Source: Microbacterium sp. Marseille-Q6648 (GTDB taxonomy: Bacteria; Actinomycetota; Actinomycetes; Actinomycetales; Microbacteriaceae). From it: 64,000 bases of DNA. The position numbers and the translations under genes are program-made. Positions 1-8,514 of this stretch are shown here, piece after piece (position 1 is the stretch's first letter; each line of letters starts with the position of its first letter). Under the pieces are notes generated by a model. The model was not told where the DNA came from and did not search any database. It worked only from the letters and a program-made list of their open reading frames with translations. Location: positions 434,001 through 498,000 of the forward strand of contig NZ_CALPBZ010000002.1 in assembly GCF_943181415.1 (NCBI RefSeq), read 5' to 3'.

Positions 1-1
1 C

Positions 2-415
2 GACGCGTTCGCGGAGCTGTTCAGCGCGACGCCCGCAGTGCACCGCTACCCCGGCTCCATGGCCGGGCGCGTACAGGCCCTGTGCCGGACGGTCGACGAG
101 GAGTGGGGCGGCGACGCGGCCGCCATCTGGAAGCGGGACGACCCCGACGGCGCGACGGTGCTCAAGCGGTTGAAAGCGCTGCCGGGGTTCGGCGAGCAGA
201 AGGCCAGGATCTTTTTGGCGCTCCTCGGCAAGCAGTACGGCTTCGCCGGGGCCGGCTGGCGCGAGGCGGCGGGCTCGTACGGCGATGAAGGATCGTTCCG
301 CTCGGTCGCCGACATCACCTCGCCCGAGTCCTTGACGAAGGTGCGCGAGCACAAGCGCGAGATGAAGGCCCAGGCCAAGGCGGCGAAGTCCTCGTCCGGG
401 GGCGGAGGCGTCTGA
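2..415 (+). CDS. HhH-GPD base-excision repair family protein (5' end outside window)
   Basis: The reading frame is open from the first bases of the window, so the N-terminus lies upstream; the GTG at 38 is internal. The visible C-terminal part contains a helix-hairpin-helix segment (LPGFGEQKARIFLALLGK) followed by a Lys-rich tail. This matches the small actinobacterial HhH-GPD proteins related to DNA glycosylases, which run to nearly 200 residues. The expected role is recognition or excision of damaged bases in DNA, but the catalytic part cannot be judged here. Its stop overlaps the start of the next gene (TGATG), which suggests translational coupling. Family call fairly sure; substrate unknown. 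Confidence 0.8.
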   Translation, partial: DAFAELFSATPAVHRYPGSMAGRVQALCRTVDEEWGGDAAAIWKRDDPDGATVLKRLKALPGFGEQKARIFLALLGKQYGFAGAGWREAAGSYGDEGSFRSVADITSPESLTKVREHKREMKAQAKAAKSSSGGGGV

Positions 416-846
416 TGCAGAAGACCGGCGGAAGCGTCGCCGCCTTCGTGGCAGGCGTCACTCCGGCCAAGCGTCGCCGCGATGCCGAGACGATGCTGGC
501 CCTGCTGTCCGAGATCACCGGGCGCGAGCCGGAGCTGTGGGGCACGATCATCGGGTTCGGGTCGTGTCACTACGTCTATCCCACCGGCAACGAGGGCGAC
601 ATCCCGGTCACCGCGTTCGCGCCCCGCAAGCAGGCCACCACCGTCTACCTCATCCCCGGCTTCGCCGAGCGCACGCAGGAGCTCGCCCGGCTCGGGCCGC
701 ACACGACCGGGGCCGGATGCCTCTACCTGAAGGACCTCGAAGCGGTGGACCTCGAGGTCCTGCGCGGCATCATCGCCGAGTCCGAGCGCGCGGTGCGCAG
801 CGGGACGGGGTGGGAGGGCGTGACGGTCACGCTCACCGACGGCTGA
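415..846 (+). CDS. DUF1801 domain protein
   Basis: A 143-residue protein with the DUF1801 pattern: an N-terminal helix with paired basic residues (AKRRRDAETMLALL), a central WGTIIGFGSCHY segment, and a C-terminal KDLEAVDLEVLRGIIAES helix. Proteins of this fold are small cytoplasmic alpha/beta proteins without an agreed biochemical role. The ATG shares bases with the stop of the upstream repair gene, so both are probably made from one transcript. Nothing in the sequence points to a specific ligand. Family call is firm; function is unknown. Confidence 0.8.
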   Translation: MQKTGGSVAAFVAGVTPAKRRRDAETMLALLSEITGREPELWGTIIGFGSCHYVYPTGNEGDIPVTAFAPRKQATTVYLIPGFAERTQELARLGPHTTGAGCLYLKDLEAVDLEVLRGIIAESERAVRSGTGWEGVTVTLTDG

Positions 847-900
847 GCCGCGGCATCCTCTTCTCCCACGCCGGACGGTGTGTCTCCGCGGCGGCGCGGG

Positions 901-2286
901 TCAGGCGCCGCGGAGGCGCTCCGACAGATACGCCTTCAGGTTCTCGAGGGGCACGCGCTCCTGGGCCATCGTGTCTCGATCGCGCACGGTGACGGCGCGG
1001 TCGTCGAGCGAGTCGAAGTCGACGGTGACGCAGAAGGGCGTGCCGATCTCGTCCTGGCGACGGTAGCGGCGGCCGATGGCGCCGGCGTCGTCGAAGTCGA
1101 TGTTCCAGTCGCCGCGCAGCGAGTCGGCGACCTCGCGCGCCAGCGGCGAGAGCCGCTCGTTGCGCGAGAGCGGCAGGATCGCCGCCTTCACCGGAGCCAG
1201 GCGCGGGTCGAGCCCCAGCACCGTGCGGGTGTCCGTGCCGCCCTTGGCGTTGGGCGCCTCTTCCTCGCGGTAGGCGTCGACGAGGAACGCCATCATGGCG
1301 CGCGTGAGACCGAACGAGGGCTCGATGACGTACGGGATGTAGGTCGAGTTCGACGCCTGATCGAAGTACGACAGCTTCTGACCCGAGGCCTCGGTGTGGC
1401 TGCCGAGGTCGTAGTCGGTGCGGTTGGCGATGCCCATCAGCTCGCCCCACTCCTTGCCGGGGAAGCCGAACCGGTACTCCACGTCGATCGTGCCGGCGGA
1501 GTAGTGGGCGCGCTCGTCCTCGGGCACGTCGAAGCGGCGCATGTTGGCCGGATCGATCCCGAGGTCGGTGAACCAGTTCCAGCAGTCCTCGACCCACGCG
1601 CCGAACCAGTGGTCCGCCTCGGCGGGCGGGGTGAAGTACTCGATCTCCATCTGCTCGAACTCGCGGGTGCGGAAGATGAAGTTGCCGGGCGTGATCTCGT
1701 TGCGGAACGCCTTGCCGACCTGGCCGATGCCGAAGGGGGGCTTCTTGCGCGACGCGGTGAGCACGTTGGCGAAGTTGACGAAGATGCCCTGCGCGGTCTC
1801 GGGACGCAGGTAGTGCAGTCCCGACTCGTCGTCGACGACGCCGAGATAGGTCTTCACCAGGCCCGAGAACGCCTTGGGCTCGGTGTACTGACCCTTCGTG
1901 CCGCAGTTGGGGCAGGGCACGTCGGCCAGGCCGTTCTCAGCCGGGCGACCCTTCCGGGCTTCGAAGTCCTCGATGAGGTTGTCGGCGCGGAACCGCTTGT
2001 GGCACTGCAGGCACTCCACCAGCGGATCGGTGAAGGTCGCGACGTGGCCCGAGGCCTCCCACACGCGCTTGGGGAGGATCACCGAGGAGTCCAGGCCCAC
2101 CATGTCGCCGCGGCCTCGGACGAACGTCTGCCACCACTGGCGGCGGATGTTCTCCTTCAGCTCGGTGCCGAGGGGGCCGTAGTCCCACGCAGAGCGGGAA
2201 CCGCCGTAGATCTCACCGGCCTGGAACACGAACCCGCGGTGACGGGCGAGGGCGATGACTTTGTCGAGGCGGGACTGCTCGGCCAC
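901..2286 (-). CDS. glyS: glycine--tRNA ligase, single-chain class II type
   Basis: Cytoplasmic enzyme that charges tRNA-Gly, of the homodimeric single-chain type. The protein has the N-terminal [13 protein letters not shown] signature, a two-pair Cys cluster (CLQCHKRF, then CPNCG), class II motif 2 ([20 protein letters not shown]) and a C-terminal anticodon-binding domain. The GTG at 2286 is preferred over an in-frame start at 2346 because it gives the usual N-terminus (V/M)[18 protein letters not shown] and a 461-residue protein, the normal family length. It is convergent with the DUF1801 gene. Essential housekeeping gene; product call essentially certain, start likely. Confidence 0.97.
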   Translation of the reverse strand: MAEQSRLDKVIALARHRGFVFQAGEIYGGSRSAWDYGPLGTELKENIRRQWWQTFVRGRGDMVGLDSSVILPKRVWEASGHVATFTDPLVECLQCHKRFRADNLIEDFEARKGRPAENGLADVPCPNCGTKGQYTEPKAFSGLVKTYLGVVDDESGLHYLRPETAQGIFVNFANVLTASRKKPPFGIGQVGKAFRNEITPGNFIFRTREFEQMEIEYFTPPAEADHWFGAWVEDCWNWFTDLGIDPANMRRFDVPEDERAHYSAGTIDVEYRFGFPGKEWGELMGIANRTDYDLGSHTEASGQKLSYFDQASNSTYIPYVIEPSFGLTRAMMAFLVDAYREEEAPNAKGGTDTRTVLGLDPRLAPVKAAILPLSRNERLSPLAREVADSLRGDWNIDFDDAGAIGRRYRRQDEIGTPFCVTVDFDSLDDRAVTVRDRDTMAQERVPLENLKAYLSERLRGA

Positions 2287-2352
2287 GGTGGCTCCAATGG
2301 TCGGGTGAGGGGGTGCGGAATCGCAGAAAGCCGGGAGTCCCGGCATCCGTCG

Positions 2353-2358
2353 ATTCTA
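2353..2358 (-). promoter_or_regulatory. Probable -10 element of glyS
   Basis: On the minus strand the hexamer TAGAAT lies about 67 bases upstream of the chosen glyS GTG and implies a 5' untranslated leader of roughly 60 bases. This fits the 2286 start better than the longer 2346 start, which would begin almost at the transcription start. No convincing -35 was seen. Confidence 0.45.
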
Positions 2359-2412
2359 GATGAGCGGATGCCGCCCCTCACGCCCGCCGGCCACGGTGCC
2401 TGCCGCGTCCGG

Positions 2413-3324
2413 TCAGCCTGAGCCGAAGCCGCACCAGTGCGCGACCCAGGTCAGGATGCGGCCGCGCAGGGCGTCGCCGACGAACAGCTCGATCTCGCCG
2501 GGCTCGTCGTCCACGATCACGCGCACGTCGAAGATGGTGCCGCGCTTGTCCTCCTGCACGGCGTGCGGGTCGCAGCGGGACGGCACGAGCGGCAGGTCGA
2601 CGTCGACGGCCTCCCCGGACCCGCGGACCACCAGGTCGAGCGGATAGGCCCCGTCCGCGGTGTCGGCGTCGAACGAGAGCAGATTGGTGGGCTGCACGGC
2701 GGCGATGACGACCTCCTCGGCGGCTCCGCCACCCGCGGCTCCCCCGTCCGCGGGGTCGACCCGCAGGCGCAGCGTCGCGGGCTCGCCCGGCGACGACGGC
2801 TCGAAGCCGGTGAACGAGAGTGCGGCCGCCGCGGCCAGGCGCTTCGCGCGGCACTCCCGCTCGTGCAGCGGTCCGACGAACCCGAGCGGGTCGTCGGCGG
2901 CGAGAGTGACCACCTCGCTGTGCGCGCCGACGGTCAACTCCAGGTGGACGGTCGGCTCCCCCGCGGCGGACGCCCCACACGCCACCGCCGGCAGCTGCAC
3001 GCGGATGTCGACGCGGCCGCCCGCGACGACGTCGCTCGCGCGTCCCTCCACCACGCGCCCCGCCTCGCCGTCGAAGCGCGGATCGACGACGATGACGTCG
3101 CCGATGGTCACGGATTCGTCCGACCCGTTCACGATCTGCACCTGCGCCTGACGGGACGCCACGTCGCCGCGCAGCTGCACGAGCGACACGTCGATTCCCT
3201 CGACGATGCTCGCGACGATGTCGTCAGCTCGGCTCGCGGGCGCGGCCTGCTGCGACACGGCGCACCCGGCCGTCATCCCGGCGGCGAGCGCGAGGGCGGC
3301 GACGGCGGCGAGCGCGCGGCGCAT
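2413..3324 (-). CDS. Predicted lipoprotein of unknown function
   Basis: A 303-residue secreted lipoprotein. It starts with a basic n-region (MRRA), an Ala/Leu-rich hydrophobic stretch and a lipobox ending AGMTAGC, so Cys21 should be lipidated and the protein anchored outside the membrane. The rest looks like beta-sandwich segments (VQIVNGSDESVTIGDVIVVD, then repeated VELxLxVD strands), with Cys pairs in the second half that may form disulfides. The ATG at 3324 sits 2 bases after the menC stop, so the two are surely co-transcribed. No catalytic motif was recognised; the family is specific to Microbacteriaceae as far as I can tell. Confidence 0.75.
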   Translation of the reverse strand: MRRALAAVAALALAAGMTAGCAVSQQAAPASRADDIVASIVEGIDVSLVQLRGDVASRQAQVQIVNGSDESVTIGDVIVVDPRFDGEAGRVVEGRASDVVAGGRVDIRVQLPAVACGASAAGEPTVHLELTVGAHSEVVTLAADDPLGFVGPLHERECRAKRLAAAAALSFTGFEPSSPGEPATLRLRVDPADGGAAGGGAAEEVVIAAVQPTNLLSFDADTADGAYPLDLVVRGSGEAVDVDLPLVPSRCDPHAVQEDKRGTIFDVRVIVDDEPGEIELFVGDALRGRILTWVAHWCGFGSG

Positions 3325-3326
3325 GC

Positions 3327-4460
3327 CTACCTCCGCAGCACCTCGCGCGCGACGGTGACGTCGTCGAGCGCGACCGGGTCGATCTCGACCCCGATGCCGT
3401 GGCCGAGGGGGACGCGCACGTGGCCGTCCTCGAGCACGGCCGGCTCGGTGACGATGTCGCGCGTGTAGAAGCGACTCGACGCCGAGATGTCCCCCGGCAG
3501 GGTGAACCCGGGGAGCGCGGCGAGCGCCGCGTTCGCGGCACGCCCGATCCCCGTCTCGAGCATGCCGCCGCACCACACCGGGATGCCGGCCTCGCGGCAC
3601 ACGTCATGGATGGCAACGGCCTCGAGATACCCGCCGACCCGGCCCGCCTTCACGTTGATCACGCTCGTCGCCCCGAGCGCCAGGGCATCGACGGCGGCCT
3701 TGCGCGACGTGATCGACTCGTCGAGGCACACCGGCGTGCGCAGGTGCTGCGCGAGGGCGGCGTGATCGACGATGTCGTCCTCCTGCAGCGGCTGCTCGAT
3801 CAGCAGCAGGTCGAACCGGTCGAGTTCGGCCAGCGTGTCGATGTCGGCGAGCGTGTACGCGGAGTTGGCGTCGACCTGCAGCGGGATCCCGCCGAACGCC
3901 TCGCGCACCGCCGCGGTGTCGCCCACGTCGCGCCCCGGCTTGATCTTGATCTTGATGCGCGCATAGCCCTCGTCGAGGTACCCGCGCACGGTCTCGACGA
4001 GCGCGGCGGGATCCCGCTGGAGTCCGACGGACACTCCGCTCGGCACGCGGTCGCGGACCGCCCCGAGGTAGTCGGCAAGCGACCGGGACTCCGCCCGCAG
4101 CGCCGCGTCGAGGACCGCCAGCTCGAGCCCGGCCTTGACCATGCGGTGGCCCTTGAAGGGTTCGAGCACGGCCGCCACACGCTCGGGAGCGAGGGGACCG
4201 GCATCCAGGAGCGCGGGGGTCAGCCATCTCAGCGCGACGTCCCACGCCCCCTGCGTGTACTCGCTGGAGTACAGCGGCGCGGCGCCCGTGACGATCTCGC
4301 CCCACCCGTCCCCGTCGGCCGTCAGGGCCCGCACCACGATCACCTCGCGGACGGTCTCGGTGCCGAACGACGTGGTGAACGGCGAGACGAGCGGCAGATG
4401 CAGCACGCGCAGCTCGACCCCCTGGAGGGCGATGGGTGCCGCGGGCCGGGCGATGGGCAT
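3327..4460 (-). CDS. menC: o-Succinylbenzoate synthase / N-succinylamino acid racemase family enzyme
   Basis: Enolase-superfamily protein of 377 residues, muconate-lactonising subgroup. Visible active-site residues are the KxK at K172 and K174 within KIKIKPG, metal ligands D197 (QVDAN), E222 (IEQPL) and D247 (DES), and the second-strand base K271 (NVKAGR). This is the MenC2 type, whose members either dehydrate SHCHC to o-succinylbenzoate in menaquinone synthesis or racemise N-succinylamino acids, and often do both. No other men gene is nearby, while a GNAT of the type linked to the racemase pathway lies 1.2 kb away, so the racemase role is a real alternative. Operon: small ORF, this gene, lipoprotein. 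Confidence 0.85.
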   Translation of the reverse strand: MPIARPAAPIALQGVELRVLHLPLVSPFTTSFGTETVREVIVVRALTADGDGWGEIVTGAAPLYSSEYTQGAWDVALRWLTPALLDAGPLAPERVAAVLEPFKGHRMVKAGLELAVLDAALRAESRSLADYLGAVRDRVPSGVSVGLQRDPAALVETVRGYLDEGYARIKIKIKPGRDVGDTAAVREAFGGIPLQVDANSAYTLADIDTLAELDRFDLLLIEQPLQEDDIVDHAALAQHLRTPVCLDESITSRKAAVDALALGATSVINVKAGRVGGYLEAVAIHDVCREAGIPVWCGGMLETGIGRAANAALAALPGFTLPGDISASSRFYTRDIVTEPAVLEDGHVRVPLGHGIGVEIDPVALDDVTVAREVLRR

Positions 4461-4493
4461 GCGCTCAGGCTACGCCCGCGCCGCGCCGTCGTC

Positions 4494-4643
4494 TCAGTGC
4501 ACCAGGCGGCGAGCGGCCGGTTCCCGCAGCACCGCGACGTAGGTCGTCCGGGCGAGCCGCGGACGACGGCGGCGCGGAACCGAGACACGGTCGCGCCGGG
4601 GCCCGGTCAGTGCGGCGATCAGGACTTCGATGTGCTCACGCAT
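4494..4643 (-). CDS. Small basic protein, 49 residues
   Basis: A short frame starting at ATG 4643 with a strong ribosome site (GAGGAGG, five bases upstream), running 33 bases ahead of menC on the same strand. The product is Arg-rich (RRDRVSVPRRRRPRLARTT) with a short N-terminal amphipathic stretch (MREHIEVLIAAL). Similar 40-60-residue basic proteins are scattered in Microbacterium genomes without a known role. The strong Shine-Dalgarno sequence argues that it is translated. It could also be a leader peptide for the menC operon, but I see no attenuator-like structure. Confidence 0.5.
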   Translation of the reverse strand: MREHIEVLIAALTGPRRDRVSVPRRRRPRLARTTYVAVLREPAARRLVH

Positions 4644-4751
4644 GGTTCCTCCTCGGTCATGACAGAAGAGGCCGGGTCCGTCCCGCTGATACATCCGCTA
4701 GCCATCGGATGCGCGATGCGCAACCCCGTGAGCGGCGTGGCGGCGCCGACG

Positions 4752-4757
4752 TAACGT
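4752..4757 (+). promoter_or_regulatory. Probable -10 for a leaderless SDR transcript
   Basis: The hexamer TAACGT ends 6 bases before the ATG at 4764, the spacing expected when transcription starts on the start codon itself. No Shine-Dalgarno sequence precedes the ATG. Four other plus-strand genes in the window show the same arrangement. Confidence 0.5.
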
Positions 4758-4763
4758 CGGGGC

Positions 4764-5576
4764 ATGGAGACCTACGACTTCGCCCCGCGCCGCGCCATCG
4801 TCACCGCATCGGACTCGGGGATCGGCCGCGCGACCGCTCTCGCGCTGGCCGACGCCGGGCTCGACGTCGGCATCACCTGGCACTCCGACGAGGAGGGCGC
4901 CGAGGGCACCGCGGAGGCGGTCCGCGAGCGCGGGCGCCGCGCCGAGGTGACGCGCTTCGACGCCACCGACCTCGCGCGCGTCGGACCGACGATCGACGAC
5001 CTCGCCGAGCGCCTCGGCGGGCTCGACGTTTTCGTGAACAACGCCGGCGGCGGTTCGGGCGGCCCGTTCCTCGACCTCACGATCGACGACTGGCGCAAGG
5101 ACGTGAGCCTGAACCTCGACGGAGCTTTCGCGGGGCTGCACGCCGCCGCCACGCGCATGGTCGCCGCGGGCCGCGGCGGCCGGCTGATCGCCGTCACGAG
5201 CGTCCACGAGACCGCGCCCCGCGTCGGGTCCGCCGCGTACGTCGCGGCCAAGCACGGTCTCGGCGGGCTCATCAAGACGATGGCGCAGGAACTCGGCGAG
5301 CACGGCATCACGGCCAACGCCGTCGGCCCCGGCGAGATCGCGACCCCGCTCAACGACATGGACTCGGGCGACGTCGAAGACACCCACCGCCCCGGCATCC
5401 CGCTCGGCCGTCCGGGCAAGGCCGAGGAGGTCGCCGCGGTGATCGCGTTCCTCGCCTCGCCCGCCTCGAGCTACGTCACCGGAGCCAGCTGGACCGTCGA
5501 CGGAGGGATGCTGCAGATGGGGCCGCAGGCCGGCTCGCACCTCACGAGCGACGACTGGCGCCGCGCCGGCGACTGA
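4764..5576 (+). CDS. SDR family oxidoreductase
   Basis: Classical short-chain dehydrogenase/reductase, 270 residues. Its cofactor loop is an atypical TASDSGIG (residues 14-21), followed by NNAG, a Ser in VTSVHE and the catalytic YVAAK. It ends with the usual TVDGGM segment. The TASDSGIG loop is typical of a subgroup that includes SDRs annotated as 3-oxoacyl-ACP reductases or sugar dehydrogenases, so the substrate cannot be inferred. It is a single gene, convergent with the GNAT, and apparently leaderless. Confidence 0.85.
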   Translation: METYDFAPRRAIVTASDSGIGRATALALADAGLDVGITWHSDEEGAEGTAEAVRERGRRAEVTRFDATDLARVGPTIDDLAERLGGLDVFVNNAGGGSGGPFLDLTIDDWRKDVSLNLDGAFAGLHAAATRMVAAGRGGRLIAVTSVHETAPRVGSAAYVAAKHGLGGLIKTMAQELGEHGITANAVGPGEIATPLNDMDSGDVEDTHRPGIPLGRPGKAEEVAAVIAFLASPASSYVTGASWTVDGGMLQMGPQAGSHLTSDDWRRAGD

Positions 5577-5624
5577 CCCGCCGGGCTCAGCGCCGGATCC
5601 GGCCGGCCGGGCACCGCGGCGTCG

Positions 5625-6353
5625 TCAGGGGCGGATGAACAGGTAGCCGCGATCGTCGTCGAAACCGCCGATGACCAGACCCGACGCCAGGTGCCGCGCG
5701 ACGGCGTCGCGGACGCGGGAACGCCAGGCGGCGGCATCCGCAGGGTTCTCCCGCCGCAGCGTCTCGATGTCGCGGGGAACCTCGACGTGCGCGACGACGC
5801 TGTCGTCCTCGGGAGTGGGGACGGGACGGGCGGCGACCGCCCACGAGACCATGATGCGGTCGGACTCGTCGCCGCGGTTGACGCCGTCGTCCATGGGTCC
5901 GTAGTGGTTCACGAGGTACTCGGTCACGCGCGTGCCCAGGACCCGCAGGTTGAAGTGGGCGTTGCGGGCCACGAGAGGATCGAACGTCCACGTGATGTTC
6001 CCGACGTCGCGGGCGAGCGCCCACTCCCGCTGGTGCTGCTTGAGCACGCGGCCGAGGCCCTGACTGCGGAATCCGGGCAGCACCCCCGTGATGTGGCTGT
6101 GCATCGAGCGGGCCGCGGGTGCGGCGAAGAACGCCACCGACGCGCCGACCATCCGCTCGTGGGCGTACAGCCCGACGGCGTAGTTGCCCGAGTGCGCGAG
6201 GGCCCGCAGCAGGTTCGGCGGCATGCCCGACTTGTCGCCGCCCCACACCTCGGACAGCACGGCCGAGGCGCGGAACACCTCCTCGACGGTGTCGAGCGGA
6301 CGGATCTCGATTCCCGGCGGAGTGACGGCGGAGAGGTCGGCCATGGGGCTCAC
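5625..6353 (-). CDS. GNAT-family acyltransferase, COG3375 type
   Basis: A 242-residue protein with a GNAT core. The acyl-CoA binding loop reads GFRSQGLGR (motif A), preceded by HSHITGVLP and followed by the conserved ITWTFDPLVARNAHFN block that marks the COG3375 group. Members of this group are found beside N-succinylamino acid racemases. In Geobacillus kaustophilus such a GNAT acts as succinyl-CoA:D-amino acid N-succinyltransferase. The menC-type gene here is 1.2 kb away, which makes the same role plausible. Start is ATG 6353 or ATG 6344 (MADL). It follows the alpha/beta hydrolase gene by 18 bases, so the two likely share a transcript. Confidence 0.75.
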   Translation of the reverse strand: MSPMADLSAVTPPGIEIRPLDTVEEVFRASAVLSEVWGGDKSGMPPNLLRALAHSGNYAVGLYAHERMVGASVAFFAAPAARSMHSHITGVLPGFRSQGLGRVLKQHQREWALARDVGNITWTFDPLVARNAHFNLRVLGTRVTEYLVNHYGPMDDGVNRGDESDRIMVSWAVAARPVPTPEDDSVVAHVEVPRDIETLRRENPADAAAWRSRVRDAVARHLASGLVIGGFDDDRGYLFIRP

Positions 6354-6371
6354 CCTACGCCGGTCGAGGAC

Positions 6372-7226
6372 TCATGCCGATGGGGCGCCGGTCGTTGCCG
6401 CGGGGCGGCCGCCGGGGATCTCGACGACGCCCGTCGTGGGGCTCTCGACCCCGGCGGTGATGACGTGCTCGGCGAACAGGCCCGGCCACGCCATGACGCC
6501 GTACGGGGTTCGCGCGACGACGAGTCGGCTGTGAGGGAGGATCTGGTCGAGCTTCGTGGCGGTGCGCAGCGGGTGCGTGTGATCCCCCGTCCACGCCAGG
6601 ATGAGGGTCGGCACGGTGATGTGGGCGAGCGCCTTCTTGGGCGGGAGGTCTGCCGCCGCCGCCCCGCGCAGCACAGTCGGCAGCAGGTGCGCCGCCACCG
6701 CCGGGCCGGTCTGCGGCGCACCGGCCAGCGCCGGCGGCACCGGCGTGGTGCTGCCGAGCTCGACGAAGGCCGCCACGCCCTCGCGTTCGACGAGGTCGGC
6801 TCCGGCGAGGTAGGTCTGGGCCTGCGCCCGGCGGGTTCCCCATGCCGTGGGCGGCAGCATGAGGGTGAGGCTGTCGAAGCGCGCCATGTCGCGCAGCGCC
6901 GCGTGCAGGAGCGTGCCCGTACCCATCGACGGCCCGAGGCCGTGGACCGTCTCGCCCGGCGCGATGACGTCGAGCGCGGTGAGGAGGTCGTCTGCCAGGC
7001 GGTCCCAGCGGTAGTCCGCGGCATCCGCGGTTCCACTCGACCCGCCGTGGCCCCGGGCATCCAGCCGCAGCACACGATGCCCGCGCAGGGCCCTGCCGAG
7101 GTCTAGTCCCAGCTGCGCGTCGCGGGAGCGGCTCGAGGTGAGCCCGTGCAGCTGCACGACCAGCGGACCGGAATCGCCCACGACGTCGAAGTCGAGACTC
7201 GCTCCGTTCACCTGGATCGCCGGCAC
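6372..7226 (-). CDS. Alpha/beta-fold hydrolase
   Basis: Alpha/beta hydrolase with the oxyanion segment QLHGLTSSR, the strand LDARGHGGSS, the nucleophile elbow GPSMG (Ser in GLGPSMGTG) and an acid-loop candidate, TGDHTH. A catalytic His is probably in the C-terminal AEHVI region. The GTG at 7226 is chosen because it starts just before the first core strand (VPAIQVNGASLDFDV); the longest frame, starting at 7292, would overlap the divergent gene and its promoter. The family covers esterases, lactonases and C-C bond hydrolases, so the substrate is unknown. Likely co-transcribed with the GNAT. Confidence 0.75.
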   Translation of the reverse strand: MPAIQVNGASLDFDVVGDSGPLVVQLHGLTSSRSRDAQLGLDLGRALRGHRVLRLDARGHGGSSGTADAADYRWDRLADDLLTALDVIAPGETVHGLGPSMGTGTLLHAALRDMARFDSLTLMLPPTAWGTRRAQAQTYLAGADLVEREGVAAFVELGSTTPVPPALAGAPQTGPAVAAHLLPTVLRGAAAADLPPKKALAHITVPTLILAWTGDHTHPLRTATKLDQILPHSRLVVARTPYGVMAWPGLFAEHVITAGVESPTTGVVEIPGGRPAATTGAPSA

Positions 7227-7265
7227 GGCACCCCCATCGCGCTGAAACACGAAACCTGAGCCCCC

Positions 7266-7271
7266 TACACT
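7266..7271 (+). promoter_or_regulatory. Probable -10 for leaderless condensation-like gene
   Basis: TACACT ends 7 bases before the ATG at 7279, with no ribosome site between them. This is the leaderless arrangement also seen ahead of four other plus-strand genes in this window. Confidence 0.5.
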
Positions 7272-7278
7272 ACGGCGG

Positions 7279-8442
7279 ATGCGTCTGACCAACGTCGCCC
7301 GAATGACCCTCCCCGCCGGCGAGGTGCACAGCTATGCGCTGCGTGTCGCCGACGAGCCGGGCCGGCGGCTGCCCGTGTCGTTCGACCAGGGACGCCACGT
7401 CGGCGGCGGCGATCGCGACGGCTCCTGGATGTCGATCGCCTTCCGTCTGCCCGAAGGCACTGCCCGGGACGCACTCGCCGACGCGTGGCACCGGGTGGTC
7501 CGACGGCACGGCACGCTGCGCACCGCCTTCACCCGCATCGTCGGCACCGACGAGCTCGCCCTGCACGACGTCGAGGTGATCGGCGGACGCTGGCGGCGGC
7601 ATCCGATCCCCTCGGGCGCTCTCGCGCGTGACGTGCTCCGCGTCGTCCTCGACGGCGCGTGCCGCCCGTTCTCACGGCCGTCGCACCTGCTCGTGGTCGT
7701 CGAGCCCGATGCGGATGCCGCGGACCGGCGCCCCGCCGTCGTCATCGGCTCCGATCACGCACACGTCGACATGTGGTCGCTGCTGGTGCTCGTGCGCGAC
7801 CTGATCGCGGGGCTCGACGGCGCCCTCCCGGAGAGTGCGGCCGGCGACATCTCGAGTGCGGCGGGCGCGGTCGAGCCGTTCGCCGTGCACACCGCGCTCC
7901 TCGAAGCGCGCCCGCCCGCGCCGGCCGAGGTCACCGCGCGGTGGCGCGAGATCACTCGCGTCACGCGAGCACTTTCGGGCGCGCCGCTGCGCGCGGTCTT
8001 CCCCGTGCACAGCCGGTTCGAGCAGCGCTGGCACGACGCCGTCGGCTGGTTCATCACGAACTCGGTCATCGAGTGCCGGGACGCCGACCCCGCCGCCTGC
8101 GCCGCAGCCGTGAGGCAGGCCGTCGCGCTGGGATCCCACCCGCTGGCGCCGATCCTCGCCCCCTACGGCGGCATGCCCGTCGCCCCGGGGATGTTCGCGC
8201 TGTCGTGGCTGGACACGCGGCGACTGCCGGTGGATCTGCCGCCCGACCTGCAGATCCAGTACGTCTCGAGCGTCATCGAGTCGGACGACGTGATGGTGTG
8301 GTTCGTCGTCAACGACAGCGGGCTGCACCTGCGGTACCGCTGCCCCGACACACCCGAGGCCACCGCCAGCGTGGTGCGGTGGGTGGATGCCGCGACCACG
8401 GCGCTGCGCGTGCTGGCGGACGCCGAGGTGGCCGTGGCCTGA
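7279..8442 (+). CDS. Stand-alone condensation-domain-like acyltransferase
   Basis: A 387-residue protein with the two-lobed plan of peptide-synthetase condensation domains and Pap-type acyltransferases. The central motif reads SDHAHVDMWS, matching HxxxD with the catalytic His in place but Asp-Met instead of Asp-Gly. Later conserved features are GWFITNSV and the YGG segment. There is no adenylation or carrier domain nearby, so it is a free-standing enzyme, perhaps adding an acyl group to a polyketide, lipid or amine. The next gene is an MFS exporter 72 bases downstream on the same strand, which could move the product out. The acyl donor and acceptor are unknown. Confidence 0.65.
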   Translation: MRLTNVARMTLPAGEVHSYALRVADEPGRRLPVSFDQGRHVGGGDRDGSWMSIAFRLPEGTARDALADAWHRVVRRHGTLRTAFTRIVGTDELALHDVEVIGGRWRRHPIPSGALARDVLRVVLDGACRPFSRPSHLLVVVEPDADAADRRPAVVIGSDHAHVDMWSLLVLVRDLIAGLDGALPESAAGDISSAAGAVEPFAVHTALLEARPPAPAEVTARWREITRVTRALSGAPLRAVFPVHSRFEQRWHDAVGWFITNSVIECRDADPAACAAAVRQAVALGSHPLAPILAPYGGMPVAPGMFALSWLDTRRLPVDLPPDLQIQYVSSVIESDDVMVWFVVNDSGLHLRYRCPDTPEATASVVRWVDAATTALRVLADAEVAVA

Positions 8443-8502
8443 GTCGCGGCATCCGCTCGCTCGGGTCGACGCCCCCGCGGCCGCGGGGTCGCCGGTGCGG
8501 GA

Positions 8503-8508
8503 TAGCCT
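8503..8508 (+). promoter_or_regulatory. Probable -10 for leaderless MFS gene
   Basis: TAGCCT ends 6 bases before the ATG at 8515 and is followed by a T-rich CTTTTCTG. This indicates that the exporter has its own promoter and is transcribed without a leader, independently of the upstream gene. Confidence 0.45.
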
Positions 8509-8514
8509 TTTCTG

